Shown in pieces: positions 24,547 to 36,319 of a DNA stretch of 64,000 bases. The translations under genes and the position numbers were made by a program. The stretch's first letter is position 1. The number at the start of each line of letters is the position of its first letter. Below the pieces are notes generated by a model. It was not told the origin of the DNA and did no database searches. It worked only from the letters and a program-made list of their open reading frames with translations. This stretch comes from Thalassovita taeanensis (lineage in GTDB: Bacteria; Pseudomonadota; Alphaproteobacteria; Rhodobacterales; Rhodobacteraceae), in contig NZ_FOEP01000001.1 of assembly GCF_900110775.1 (NCBI RefSeq), positions 186,001 to 250,000 of the forward strand, read 5' to 3'.

Positions 24547-25095
24547 ATGAGCTGGGAATTGAAGAAAACTGTCGTTTTGGTCGGGATGATGGGCGCAGGG
24601 AAAACGGCCGTGGGCAAGGCCTTGGCCGCCCGGCTAGAGGTTCCCTTTCTCGATTCGGATGCCGAGATTGAAACCGCGGCAAACATGTCCGTCGCCGAGA
24701 TTTTCACCCGCGACGGCGAAGCCTTTTTCCGCCAGAAGGAAAGTCAGGTGATCGAGCGGTTGCTGGACACCGAATGCTGCATCCTCTCCACCGGCGGCGG
24801 CGCGTTTCTGGCAGACCGCAACCGGAAGATGATTTCTGAAAAAGGCGTATCGGTCTGGCTGAACGCAGGCCTCAAGCTGCTGTGGCAACGTGTGCGGCAC
24901 AAGGACAGCCGCCCGCTGCTGCGCACGGCAGATCCGTTCGCAACCCTGTCAGGCCTGTTTGAACAGCGCACGCCTATCTATATGAAGTCTGACCTGCAAG
25001 TGATTGTCGAGGATCGATTTTCTATCGAGGAAACGGCCGAACGCGTAATCGCAGCGCTGGAAACCCGCCCGGATGTGTTGGAGAAAATACCATGA
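24547..25095 (+). CDS. aroK: Shikimate kinase
   Basis: A 182-residue kinase that phosphorylates shikimate in the chorismate pathway. The P-loop GMMGAGKT is at residues 13-20, the DSD motif binding magnesium and shikimate near residues 36-38, and STGGGAF carries the glycine triplet that contacts shikimate. RPLL with its arginine lies in the lid. I chose the ATG at 24547 because the product then begins just before the first beta strand; the frame extends upstream without good similarity. The stop overlaps the aroB start by four bases (ATGA), so the two are coupled, as in many bacteria. It shares a divergent promoter region with the xerD operon. Confidence 0.93.
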   Translation: MSWELKKTVVLVGMMGAGKTAVGKALAARLEVPFLDSDAEIETAANMSVAEIFTRDGEAFFRQKESQVIERLLDTECCILSTGGGAFLADRNRKMISEKGVSVWLNAGLKLLWQRVRHKDSRPLLRTADPFATLSGLFEQRTPIYMKSDLQVIVEDRFSIEETAERVIAALETRPDVLEKIP

Positions 25096-26204
25096 TGGAA
25101 ACCGTTCACGTCGATCTGGGCGCGCGGTCCTATGACATTCATATCGGGCCGGGGCTTCTGGCCCAGTCCGGCGCGCTGATCGCACCGCTGCTGCGGCGCC
25201 CCCGCGTGGCGGTTGTTACCGATGAAAACGTGGCCCGCCTGCACCTCGAAAGCCTTAAGTCTGGCCTGCAAGCTGCTGGTATTGAAATGGTTTCCCTGAC
25301 ACTCCCCGCCGGAGAGGCGACCAAAAGCTGGCCGCATTTCACCCGAACCGTTGAATGGTTGCTCGAACAGAAGGTCGAGCGTAACGACGTGGTCGTGGCC
25401 TTTGGTGGTGGCGTCATCGGCGACCTGGTCGGCTTTGCCGCCGCCGTATTGCGGCGCGGGGTGCGGTTCGTGCAACTGCCCACCAGCCTGCTGGCACAGG
25501 TCGACAGCTCGGTTGGCGGCAAAACCGGGATCAACGCCCCGCAAGGCAAAAACCTGATCGGCGCCTTTCATCAGCCGTCAATGGTGCTGGCCGACACGCA
25601 GGTGCTTGGCACGCTGACCGAACGCGATTTCCTCGCCGGATACGGCGAAGTCGTCAAATACGGTCTCCTTGGGGACTTTGAATTCTTTCAATGGCTTGAA
25701 GCCAATGCTTCACGCGCTGCCGCAGGTGATATGGCCGCACGGATCTATGCTGTCAAACGCTCGGTGCAGATGAAAGCCGAAATCGTGCAACGCGATGAAA
25801 CCGAACAGGGCGACCGCGCGCTGCTGAATCTCGGGCACACATTTTGCCATGCGCTGGAATCCGCTACCGGCTATTCTGATCGGCTGCTGCACGGCGAAGG
25901 CGTGGCAATCGGCTGCGCGCTGGCGTTCGAGCTGAGCGCGCAAATGGGCCTGTGCGCGCAAGAAGACCCAAGCCGCATTCGCGCCCACCTGCGCGACATG
26001 AAAACCAAGGTCGATCTTTCTGATATCCAAGGTGATTTACCAGATGCGGACGGGCTGATTGCTCTCATGGCTCAGGACAAAAAGGTCGTTGATGGCAAGC
26101 TGCGTTTCATTCTGGCACGCGGCATTGGCAAGGCATTCGTGACCGCCGATGTCGATCCGGCCTTGGTGCACAGCATCCTGACAGCGGCCCTGAAAAACCG
26201 CTGA
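25092..26204 (+). CDS. aroB: 3-dehydroquinate synthase
   Basis: A 370-residue enzyme of the shikimate pathway that turns DAHP into 3-dehydroquinate using NAD and a divalent metal. The NAD-binding motif GGGVIGDLVGF and the substrate loop PTSLLAQVDSSVGGKTGIN are clear. Metal ligands lie in the GEVVKYG glutamate and in the NLGHTFCHALE and LHGEGVAIG histidines. Length is typical. It is translationally coupled to aroK by an ATGA overlap. The gene ends just before a structured intergenic element shared with the convergent tyrS. Confidence 0.95.
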   Translation: MMETVHVDLGARSYDIHIGPGLLAQSGALIAPLLRRPRVAVVTDENVARLHLESLKSGLQAAGIEMVSLTLPAGEATKSWPHFTRTVEWLLEQKVERNDVVVAFGGGVIGDLVGFAAAVLRRGVRFVQLPTSLLAQVDSSVGGKTGINAPQGKNLIGAFHQPSMVLADTQVLGTLTERDFLAGYGEVVKYGLLGDFEFFQWLEANASRAAAGDMAARIYAVKRSVQMKAEIVQRDETEQGDRALLNLGHTFCHALESATGYSDRLLHGEGVAIGCALAFELSAQMGLCAQEDPSRIRAHLRDMKTKVDLSDIQGDLPDADGLIALMAQDKKVVDGKLRFILARGIGKAFVTADVDPALVHSILTAALKNR

Positions 26205-26212
26205 GCCCCATT

Positions 26213-26287
26213 TTCACATTTTCAAAATATCCTCGGGGGAGGCGTTGAAAGCCCGAAGGCTTTCAACGTCGGGGGCTGACAGCCCCC
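26213..26287 (-). repeat. Composite structured 3'-end element, copy b (two hairpins plus motif)
   Basis: It has three parts. The minus-strand motif CCTCCCCCGAGGATATTTT with GAAAATGTGAA covers 26213-26242. A perfect 11-bp hairpin CGTTGAAAGCC/GGCTTTCAACG with a 4-base loop lies at 26243-26268. A second hairpin GGGGGCT-GAC-AGCCCCC lies at 26271-26287. It follows the tyrS stop on the same strand. Copy c at 28757 has the same order with a different but equally paired first stem. Confidence 0.7.
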
Positions 26288-26299
26288 TCTAACCTCACA

Positions 26300-27553
26300 T
26301 CACTCGGCCAGCCGGATCAGCGCGTGGCGTTTCTTGCCCGCACTCAGCTTGACCGGCTCCGCCAGCGCGGCGGCGTCCAGCATCAGCCCGGCATCGCTCA
26401 GCGGCGCATCATCCATCCGCGCGCCGTTTTCCGAAATCAGCCGCTTGGCCTCTTTCCCGGTCTTGGCCAGCCCGCTGCGCACGATCAACTGCACGATGGA
26501 AATGCCATCGCCCAGCTCCTCACGGCTCAGCTCCAGCGTCGGCAGATCGTCACCCACACCGCCCTTTTCAAACACCTCGCGCGCGGTGGCTTCGGCGGCC
26601 GCAGCGGCCTCTGCCCCATGCAGCAGGGTGGTCACCTCATTCGCCAGAATGATTTTGGCGGCGTTGATCTCGGCCCCATCCAGTGCCCCAAGATGGTCGC
26701 ATTCCTCGACCGGAAGCTCGGTATAGAGCTTCAGAAAACGCCCCGTATCCGCGTCCGTGGTGTTGCGCCAGAATTGCCAGAACTCATAGGGGCTCAGCAT
26801 CTCGGGGTTCAGCCAGACCGCCCCATTCTGCGACTTGCCCATTTTCTTGCCGTCGCTGGTCGTCAGCAGCGGCGAGGTCAGTCCGAAAATCTGATGGTCC
26901 AGAACCCGCCGGGTCAGGTCGATGCCGTTGACGATATTGCCCCACTGATCCGATCCGCCCATCTGCAGCAAACAGCCATAGCGCCTGTTCAGCTCCAGAA
27001 AGTCATAGGCCTGCAGAATCATATAGTTGAATTCCAGGAACGACAGTGACTGCTCCCGGTCCAACCGCGATTTCACGCTTTCAAACGCCAGCATCCGGTT
27101 GACTGAAAAATGCCGCCCGATATCGCGCAGAAAATCCAGGTAATTCAACTCGTCCAGCCATTCGGCATTGTTCAGCATCAAGGCATCCGTCGGCGCGTCA
27201 CCATAGGTGATATAGGCCGAAAACACCTGTTTGATGCCCGCGATATTGGCGTCGATCTGTTCGGGCGTCAGCAGCGGGCGTTCATCCGCACGGAACGACG
27301 GATCGCCTACCTTGGTGGTGCCGCCGCCCATCAGGGTGATCGGCTTGTGCCCGGTTTTTTGCAACCAGCGCAGCATCATGATCTGAATCAGGCTGCCCAC
27401 ATGCAAAGATTTCGCCGTCGCATCAAAGCCGATATAGGCGGGCACCACACCCTTGCTCAGCGCCTCGTCGAGGCCCTGGTAATCGGTGCAATCGGCCAGA
27501 AAACCGCGCTCGATCATGACACGCATGAAGTCCGATTTGGGGTGGTAGGTCAT
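26300..27553 (-). CDS. tyrS: Tyrosyl-tRNA synthetase
   Basis: A 417-residue class I aminoacyl-tRNA synthetase that charges tRNA-Tyr. The HIGH signature appears as HVGS ([10 protein letters not shown]), and the KMSKS loop as KMGKS ([11 protein letters not shown]). Tyrosine-binding residues lie in [15 protein letters not shown] and [11 protein letters not shown]-terminal S4 RNA-binding domain is present from about residue 350 ([23 protein letters not shown]). Length fits the bacterial TyrS type. It is divergent from anmK with a 91-base spacer that contains an inverted repeat at 27581-27596. Confidence 0.95.
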   Translation of the reverse strand: MTYHPKSDFMRVMIERGFLADCTDYQGLDEALSKGVVPAYIGFDATAKSLHVGSLIQIMMLRWLQKTGHKPITLMGGGTTKVGDPSFRADERPLLTPEQIDANIAGIKQVFSAYITYGDAPTDALMLNNAEWLDELNYLDFLRDIGRHFSVNRMLAFESVKSRLDREQSLSFLEFNYMILQAYDFLELNRRYGCLLQMGGSDQWGNIVNGIDLTRRVLDHQIFGLTSPLLTTSDGKKMGKSQNGAVWLNPEMLSPYEFWQFWRNTTDADTGRFLKLYTELPVEECDHLGALDGAEINAAKIILANEVTTLLHGAEAAAAAEATAREVFEKGGVGDDLPTLELSREELGDGISIVQLIVRSGLAKTGKEAKRLISENGARMDDAPLSDAGLMLDAAALAEPVKLSAGKKRHALIRLAE

Positions 27554-27580
27554 TGCTCTTGTCCCTTACAGCGTTGCGGA

Positions 27581-27596
27581 GCACTGTATAGAGTGC
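27581..27596. promoter_or_regulatory. Inverted repeat between tyrS and anmK
   Basis: GCACT-GTATAG-AGTGC lies near the middle of the 91-base divergent spacer and overlaps a TATAG that could serve as a -10 box. It may be a promoter with an overlapping operator. Confidence 0.3.
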
Positions 27597-27644
27597 ATTG
27601 GAAAAAGTGGGAACCGCTTTTCGGGTGGTTTTGTTGCGGGGGAC

Positions 27645-28742
27645 ATGCGGATGTGGAACGGGCAGGTGGTGCGGGCGTTGGGCACGATGTCGGGGACCTC
27701 GCTTGATGGGGTCGATGCGGCGTTGGTGGAAACCGACGGCGAACGGATCGTGGCATTTGGACCGACGCAATACCGACGTTATACCGACGTAGAACAGACA
27801 ACCCTGCGCGGCGCTTTGGGCATGTGGCCCGGCGATGACATTCAGGCCGCGACGCGCCTCGTCGAAGACGCACATCTCGAGGCTCTGGCTGGGTTCGAGG
27901 GCTACGATCTGGTCGGGTTCCACGGTCAAACCCTCGCACATGATCCGCACGGACGCGGCACGCATCAAGCCGGGGACGGGGCGCGTCTGGCGCAGGCTTT
28001 GGGGCGCCCAGTGGTTTGGGATTTTCGCACCAACGATGTCCGTCTGGGGGGCGAGGGCGCGCCGCTGGCACCGTTTTTCCACTTCGCCTGCGCCAAGTGG
28101 ATCGGGGCCGAAATGCCTCTGTGTTTTCTGAACCTTGGCGGTGTCGGCAACCTGACCTGGGTCGATCCGCGCAAGACCCGCCCCGAGGACCAAGGCGCAC
28201 TTTTGGCCTTCGATACCGGCCCGGCAAACGCTCCACTCAACGATTTGATGCAGCAACGGCGCGGTCAGGCCTTCGACAAAGACGGCGCCCTGGCCGCCAC
28301 GGGCGAGGTCGTCGCAGGTGCGCTGGAGCTGTTCCTCGATGATGGCTATTTTCGCAAAATGCCGCCTAAGTCACTGGACAGAGACGCATTTTCAGACATG
28401 CTTGATCTCGTCCGCGAACTTGCCGACGCCGATGCCGCCGCCACCATGACCGGCATGGCCGCCGCCGCAGTGATGCAAGCGATGGAGCATTGCCCAACCC
28501 CGCCTGATCGTCTGCTGGTCACCGGCGGCGGGCGGCATAACCCGGTGATGATGCAGATGCTGCGCGCAGGCCTCGATTGCCCGGTCGATCCGGTCGAAGC
28601 GGTCGGCCTCAACGGTGACATGCTGGAAGCGCAGGCCTTTGCCTATCTCGCCGTGCGGGTGGCACGCGGTCTGCCCACATCCTGCCCCACAACCACCGGC
28701 GTGCGCGCGCTGGTCGGTGGCGGCACCGTCAGCGGCACATAA
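27645..28742 (+). CDS. anmK: Anhydro-N-acetylmuramic acid kinase
   Basis: A 365-residue kinase of the ASKHA fold that opens and phosphorylates 1,6-anhydro-N-acetylmuramic acid in cell-wall recycling. The family start [18 protein letters not shown] is clear, followed by [11 protein letters not shown] and the adenosine motif [14 protein letters not shown] near the C-terminus; the acidic catalytic residue lies in [10 protein letters not shown]. Length matches the family (about 365-375). The ATG at 27645 follows GCGGGGG, a fair ribosome binding site; a second ATG is two codons on. It is divergent from tyrS, an arrangement frequent in Rhodobacteraceae. Confidence 0.93.
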   Translation: MRMWNGQVVRALGTMSGTSLDGVDAALVETDGERIVAFGPTQYRRYTDVEQTTLRGALGMWPGDDIQAATRLVEDAHLEALAGFEGYDLVGFHGQTLAHDPHGRGTHQAGDGARLAQALGRPVVWDFRTNDVRLGGEGAPLAPFFHFACAKWIGAEMPLCFLNLGGVGNLTWVDPRKTRPEDQGALLAFDTGPANAPLNDLMQQRRGQAFDKDGALAATGEVVAGALELFLDDGYFRKMPPKSLDRDAFSDMLDLVRELADADAAATMTGMAAAAVMQAMEHCPTPPDRLLVTGGGRHNPVMMQMLRAGLDCPVDPVEAVGLNGDMLEAQAFAYLAVRVARGLPTSCPTTTGVRALVGGGTVSGT

Positions 28743-28756
28743 CTCTTTAAATATGC

Positions 28757-28831
28757 GGCTTCTTTCTGATGAAAATACTCCGGGGGGAGTGTTGAAAATC
28801 ACCGATTTTCAACGTGGGGGGCAGCGCCCCC
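28757..28831 (-). repeat. Composite structured 3'-end element, copy c (two hairpins plus motif)
   Basis: On the minus strand it ends with CTCCCCCCGGAGTATTTTC then CAGAAAGAAG (28757-28788). Next to this is a perfect 10-bp hairpin GTTGAAAATC-ACC-GATTTTCAAC at 28791-28813, and a second hairpin GGGGGC-AGC-GCCCCC at 28817-28831. It follows the stop of the radical SAM gene on the same strand. Compared with copy b, four stem bases change while pairing is kept. Confidence 0.7.
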
Positions 28832-28853
28832 GAACTGCGCACCTCAGGTGGCG

Positions 28854-29807
28854 TCACGCAGAGCAGGACGCCCCGCCCAGCACGCAGAACTTGGCGCAAT
28901 GCGGGTGGTTCAGCGCCACGTCCCCCTCGGCCTGTGCCAAGGTTTCCCCCAGTTCGAACTGCGGATCATAGGGCAACAACGTGCAGGCCAGAACCGCCGG
29001 GCGCGCCGCACCTTTGCGTTTGACCACCATCCGAGACGACGCGCACATCACGCTGTCGGGCGACTTGTTCAGAATGCCCCAGCACGCGGTGGTGATCTCT
29101 GGCACTTCGGCCGTGAGGTCCATTTCGGGGAACAGCACGCATTGCCCCGGATCGCTTGCCGCAATCGCATAGGATCGCGCCTGGAACAGGCGCCCATAGC
29201 CCGCGCGCGCCGCCGCATCCGATTCGTGCCACAACGCCCGGCCGGCCACGGCCATCGGCACGCCTGCGTCGCGCAGAAAGTCCATTCCGACCAATGTCTT
29301 GTCAAAACTTCCCGCACCGCGCTCGGCGTCATGCTGCGCGGCATCCCAGTGATCCAGCGACACCCGCAATGTTAGCTTTCCGGGGAAGGCTGCGTTCAGT
29401 GCCACGATGCCGTCGCGCATCGCCGGGCGCATCATCGGCAGCATGGCGTTGGTCAAGATCAGCACGTCGTACCCCCGCTCCAGCACCGCGCGGGCCATGC
29501 CGATCATCTCGGGGTTCATGAAGGGCTCACCACCGGTGAAGCCGATCTCGCGTACACCCCAGGCCCGATGCTCAAGCTGATTCAGATACTCCGACACCTC
29601 GGATACGCTCAGATAAACCAGCGCATCATTGCTGGGCGAGCTTTCGATATAGCAATTGGCGCAGGTAATATTGCAAAGCGTCCCGGTGTTGAACCACAGC
29701 GTTTGCGGCTTGTTCAACGGCACGCGGGCGCGGGGCTGGCCATCTGCGGTCAGGTCGGGGTTGCGAAACTTTCCCTGATTGGCAGCGGGCGTATTGGTGT
29801 CTTTCAT
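28854..29807 (-). CDS. Radical SAM protein
   Basis: I start at the ATG at 29807 (MKDTNTPAANQGKF), giving 317 residues; a longer frame to 29936 adds residues unlike the family. The cluster motif is CNITCANC with Cys45, Cys49 and Cys52 (CxxxCxxC), and FTGGEPFMNPE is the SAM-contacting GGE motif. The C-terminal third has further cysteines (CWGILN, MCASS, ACTLLP, HPHCAKFCVLGGASC), which probably bind an auxiliary iron-sulfur cluster as in SPASM/Twitch proteins. No peptide precursor or cofactor pathway gene is adjacent, so the substrate is unknown. It is divergent from zwf and followed by the structured element at 28757. Confidence 0.85.
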   Translation of the reverse strand: MKDTNTPAANQGKFRNPDLTADGQPRARVPLNKPQTLWFNTGTLCNITCANCYIESSPSNDALVYLSVSEVSEYLNQLEHRAWGVREIGFTGGEPFMNPEMIGMARAVLERGYDVLILTNAMLPMMRPAMRDGIVALNAAFPGKLTLRVSLDHWDAAQHDAERGAGSFDKTLVGMDFLRDAGVPMAVAGRALWHESDAAARAGYGRLFQARSYAIAASDPGQCVLFPEMDLTAEVPEITTACWGILNKSPDSVMCASSRMVVKRKGAARPAVLACTLLPYDPQFELGETLAQAEGDVALNHPHCAKFCVLGGASCSA

Positions 29808-29965
29808 GCGGGGTATCAGTCCTCGGTGATTGCTAGGCAGGCTATCGTGCAGATAGGCCTGTTGGAAGCACAGGTTTTGCGCCTGACACCATTGTGAACC
29901 GGGCCGGGCATGGTAAAGTTGCCCTGATGCCCCCAAGGGGCCCGGTGTATAACGAAGGACATGGT

Positions 29966-31420
29966 ATGGTTTCGCGCGTTATTCCGGTGGACCCGTTTGA
30001 TCTGGTGATCTTCGGCGGCACTGGCGATCTGGCTCGTCGCAAAATTCTGCCCGCCCTGTTTCGCCGCTTTTGCGCGGGTCAGATGCAGGAAGGCACGCGG
30101 ATCATCGGGGCCGCCCGCGCCGAGATGGACGATGTCGATTACCGCGCTTTCGTCGCCGAGGCGTTGATTGAATTCAACGATGGGCACGGCTGCGAAGAGG
30201 GGACGATCGCCGCTTTTCAGCGCATCTTGTCCTATGTAACGTTGGATGCGCTTGGCGAAAATGGCTGGGCTGATTTGGCCGCAAAAATGCATGACGGACG
30301 GGTGCGGGCGTTTTATTTCTCGGTCGGGCCAAGCCTGTTTGGGGCGCTGGCTGAAAAGCTGCACGAACACGGAATGGCCGATTCCGACACCCGGATCGTG
30401 GTGGAAAAGCCCTTTGGCCGCGATCTGTCCACGGCGAAGGCGCTGAATCGGGCCTTGGCGGATCATTTCGACGAAGGTCAGATTTACCGGATCGATCACT
30501 ATCTGGGCAAGGAAACCGTGCAGAATCTGATGGCGATCCGCTTCGGCAACATGCTGTTTGAGCCGCTGTGGAACAGCCAATACGTGGATCACATCCAGAT
30601 CACCGTGGCCGAAACGGTGGGCGTTGGTGGGCGCGGTGAATATTACGACCGCTCGGGCGCGATGCGCGATATGGTACAGAACCACCTGATGCAGCTGCTG
30701 TGCCTGATCGCGATGGAGCCGCCGGCCAAGTTCGAACCCGACTCGGTGCGCGATGAAAAGCTCAAGGTGATCCGGGCGTTGGACGAGGTTCTGCCGGATC
30801 AGATCGTGCGTGGGCAATACCTCGCTGAGGGGGACAAGCCGGGCTATCTGGACCATGTGGAAACCACGGATTCGACCACCGAAAGCTTCATCGCGCTGAA
30901 GGTGCACATCAGCAACTGGCGGTGGGCGGGCACGCCGTTTTACCTGCGCACCGGCAAGCGGCTTAAGGCCCGCAGCAGCGAGATTGCAGTGGTGTTCAAA
31001 GCGACCCCGCATTCGATTTTCGGACCCGAGGCAGGGCGCCACCGCAATATCCTGACGATCCGGTTGCAGCCCAACGAGGGCATTGATCTGGACGTGACAA
31101 TCAAAGAGCCGGGGCCGGGCGGGATGCGGCTGATCGACGTGCCGCTGGACATGACCTTTACCGAAGCGCTGGGACCCGACGCCGAGGATGTGGCGGATGC
31201 CTATGAGCGGCTGATCATGGACGTGGTGCGGGGCAATCAGACGCTGTTCATGCGCGGCGACGAGGTCGAGGCCGCCTGGGCCTGGACCGATCCGATCATC
31301 GCAGGCTGGGAGACGCGCGGCGACGACCCGATTGCTTACGAGTCGGGCAGTTCCGGCCCCGAGGAAGCGCTGGCGCTGATGCACCGCGACGGGCGGAAGT
31401 GGCGCGAGGTACGAGCATGA
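29966..31420 (+). CDS. zwf: Glucose-6-phosphate 1-dehydrogenase
   Basis: A 484-residue enzyme oxidising glucose 6-phosphate to 6-phosphogluconolactone with NADP, the first step of the Entner-Doudoroff and pentose phosphate routes. The ATG at 29966 has GAAGGA seven bases upstream and gives the typical start PFDLVIFGGTGDLARRKILP; a longer frame from 29894 is less likely. The catalytic motif RIDHYLGKETVQN is complete. The stop overlaps the pgl start by four bases (ATGA), and pgi follows two bases after pgl, so the three enzymes form one transcription unit. The first and second enzymes are sequential. Confidence 0.96.
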   Translation: MVSRVIPVDPFDLVIFGGTGDLARRKILPALFRRFCAGQMQEGTRIIGAARAEMDDVDYRAFVAEALIEFNDGHGCEEGTIAAFQRILSYVTLDALGENGWADLAAKMHDGRVRAFYFSVGPSLFGALAEKLHEHGMADSDTRIVVEKPFGRDLSTAKALNRALADHFDEGQIYRIDHYLGKETVQNLMAIRFGNMLFEPLWNSQYVDHIQITVAETVGVGGRGEYYDRSGAMRDMVQNHLMQLLCLIAMEPPAKFEPDSVRDEKLKVIRALDEVLPDQIVRGQYLAEGDKPGYLDHVETTDSTTESFIALKVHISNWRWAGTPFYLRTGKRLKARSSEIAVVFKATPHSIFGPEAGRHRNILTIRLQPNEGIDLDVTIKEPGPGGMRLIDVPLDMTFTEALGPDAEDVADAYERLIMDVVRGNQTLFMRGDEVEAAWAWTDPIIAGWETRGDDPIAYESGSSGPEEALALMHRDGRKWREVRA

Positions 31421-32088
31421 CCTTTCTTGAATATCCCGACCGCGAGATGATGGCGATTGATCTGGCCAACAGCCTGGCGGCCGAGCTTTCAGGCGTGTTG
31501 ATGCACGAGGAGCGGGCGAGCTTCGTGGTGCCCGGCGGTACAACGCCCGGCCCGGTATTCGACAGCTTATGTGCGGCGGATCTGGACTGGGACCGGGTGG
31601 ATGTGCTGCTGAGCGACGAGCGCTGGGTGCCGCTCGACCACCCACGCTCGAACACGCGGTTGCTGCGCGAACGGTTGCTGGTCGGGCGCGCCGCGGCGGC
31701 GCATCTGTTGCCGATGTATGCGCAGACCGACCAGGCAGAACAGGCGATCCCCGAGCTGGAGGCTGCTTTGCGGCCCTGTTTGCCGATTTCGGTGGCGCTG
31801 TTGGGGATGGGATCGGATATGCACACCGCGTCGTTGTTTCCGAGGGGCGACAACCTGCGGCTGGCGCTGGATCCGCATGCGCCGATATTGATACCGATGC
31901 GCGCGGACGGGACCGAAGATCAGCGGCTGAGCTTGAGCGCGCGGGTTCTACGCGAGGCGCTTTCGCTGCACGTGGTGATCACCGGGAACGACAAGCGCGA
32001 TGCACTGGAACGCGCCCGGCACCTGACCCCGCAGGAAGCACCGGTCGCAGCTATTTTGGATTACGCAATCGTACATTGGGCAGAGTGA
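31417..32088 (+). CDS. pgl: 6-phosphogluconolactonase
   Basis: A 223-residue lactonase of the SugarP_isomerase (glucosamine-6-phosphate isomerase-like) fold, hydrolysing 6-phosphogluconolactone to 6-phosphogluconate. The start at 31417 is fixed by the ATGA overlap with zwf. Family motifs are [29 protein letters not shown] and [15 protein letters not shown]. Location between zwf and pgi confirms the assignment, since the product of zwf is its substrate. A spare in-frame codon six residues earlier is unlikely to be used. Confidence 0.95.
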   Translation: MTFLEYPDREMMAIDLANSLAAELSGVLMHEERASFVVPGGTTPGPVFDSLCAADLDWDRVDVLLSDERWVPLDHPRSNTRLLRERLLVGRAAAAHLLPMYAQTDQAEQAIPELEAALRPCLPISVALLGMGSDMHTASLFPRGDNLRLALDPHAPILIPMRADGTEDQRLSLSARVLREALSLHVVITGNDKRDALERARHLTPQEAPVAAILDYAIVHWAE

Positions 32089-32090
32089 AA

Positions 32091-33701
<1,611 letters not shown>

Positions 33702-34040
33702 CCGTATCTTGCCTTCCAGCATGGCGCGCGCCGCGACGTGCAAACAAGGAATGCGGAGCGGGTTTTCGGCAAGGTTGCAATGACGGATCAGCCGGACATG
33801 TCAAAGCCCGCGCCCTGAAAGTCGAGAGGAACGGCCCCCGATCCTGTATGCGACCCTATTGCGTGCGGCTTTTATTGGCGCCCTGCGGGCTGGCGGTTGC
33901 CGCTGCATAAGGGGCAGGTGCACGATGATCCGGTCGGCAGCCACGGGTGGCATTCGGTGCGATATGCCCCTGCACAAAGCATGCACAAACTATGCACAAC
34001 GCATGCATATCACGGGCGCCGCATGACGGGGCGCGCCGGG
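33702..34040. other. Intergenic region after pgi with 11-bp tandem repeats
   Basis: No gene is supported in these 339 bases, where pgi and the orphan gene at 34041 converge. I saw no strong terminator. The notable content is a run of 11-base direct repeats at 33971-34010, listed separately. Confidence 0.5.
33971..34010. repeat. 11-bp direct tandem repeats
   Basis: TGCACAAAGCA (33971-33981), TGCACAAACTA (33982-33992) and TGCACAACGCA (33993-34003) are head to tail, followed by a partial unit TGCATAT. The 11-base spacing is close to one helical turn, as in iterons that bind a protein side by side. The sequence contains no obvious coding use. Role unknown. Confidence 0.7.
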
Positions 34041-34811
34041 TCAATGCTTGCGTTTGCGTTTGCCTGTTGTTTTTTTCTCCTCGGTCAGAATGGCGTAGAG
34101 TTGTAGAAGGTCGTCACTTTCAACGCCGTTCTTTGCTGCCATTTCGATTTCCGCCCGAGCTGTGGCCGGTCCGTAGAGACCATCGATTGTTAGATTTCTG
34201 GCGCCTGAATATTGCAGGACCCCTTGTCTAAGGGCGACGCAGGCTGTGTTGCTTGGGTCCAGCAGCGATGGATTTTCATACCGCAATTGGGTTCGCATAT
34301 GATGCGCGATTTCTGCTTGGCCGGTAATGTGCGCCGAGCACGTCGTGCTGACGTTCGGGCGCGTGAAAAAGTCTTGGCGCCACGCGCCATCCGCGGTTGC
34401 CACTGCGGAGAGGGTCGCGGTGACGAAACCACCAACCAGTATGATCCTTTGGACACGGCCAGACACGCAGCCGAAGCGGACGCTGAGCACCACGTCGGAC
34501 AGAACGAGGAACGGGACGCCGTCGGGAAGAAGGTTTACGAGTTCCTCGTCGAGCTTTGCAATGGCCGCGTTGATCGAGATGATCAGGGCTTTGCGGTCGT
34601 CATCGTTCGGCGGCCGAAAAGATTTGGAGTTTGACGAGCGGGCCCAGTCCGTGGCGGTCAGAATTCGATGACCGGAAAGAAGCTCTGTAACAGCGTCCTG
34701 ATAAACATGCGCCGCGGTCGGTGCGGGATCTTTCGCAAGACTTCCGGGGTGCTTGACGATGAAATCGGCGTGTAGCGTGATCAGTTTCGTTTCTGAACCT
34801 TCAAACATCAT
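34041..34811 (-). CDS. Orphan protein with PG_binding_1-like C-terminal region
   Basis: A 256-residue protein that I do not recognise. Residues 100-140 are hydrophobic (FLVLSDVVLSV and RIILVGGFVTATLSAVATA) and may span the membrane. Around residues 190-230, CVALRQGVLQYSGARNLTID and then GLYGPATARA resemble a peptidoglycan-binding helical domain, with the typical DGLYGPATA turn. The protein ends with a basic tail KRKRKH. The base and codon use look less GC-rich than the neighbours, and the gene sits alone between core genes, which hints at transfer. The start has no clear ribosome binding site. A wall-binding membrane protein is the best guess; confidence in function is low. Confidence 0.55.
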   Translation of the reverse strand: MMFEGSETKLITLHADFIVKHPGSLAKDPAPTAAHVYQDAVTELLSGHRILTATDWARSSNSKSFRPPNDDDRKALIISINAAIAKLDEELVNLLPDGVPFLVLSDVVLSVRFGCVSGRVQRIILVGGFVTATLSAVATADGAWRQDFFTRPNVSTTCSAHITGQAEIAHHMRTQLRYENPSLLDPSNTACVALRQGVLQYSGARNLTIDGLYGPATARAEIEMAAKNGVESDDLLQLYAILTEEKKTTGKRKRKH

Positions 34812-34870
34812 ACCCGGATCTGTTTTGTAAATCTCGGACTATTGTTAGCGTCATTGCCGGGTCATGAATA

Positions 34871-34902
34871 GAAAAACCCGCCGGAGGGCCGACGGGTTTT
34901 TC
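34871..34902 (-). terminator. Terminator of eno
   Basis: GAAAAACCCG (34871-34880) pairs with CGGGTTTTTC (34893-34902). On the minus strand the stem ends in a T run, 20 bases after the eno stop. The symmetry could also end transcription from the other side. Confidence 0.85.
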
Positions 34903-34921
34903 TTGTCAGGTCGGGCGCGGT

Positions 34922-36319
<1,398 letters not shown>

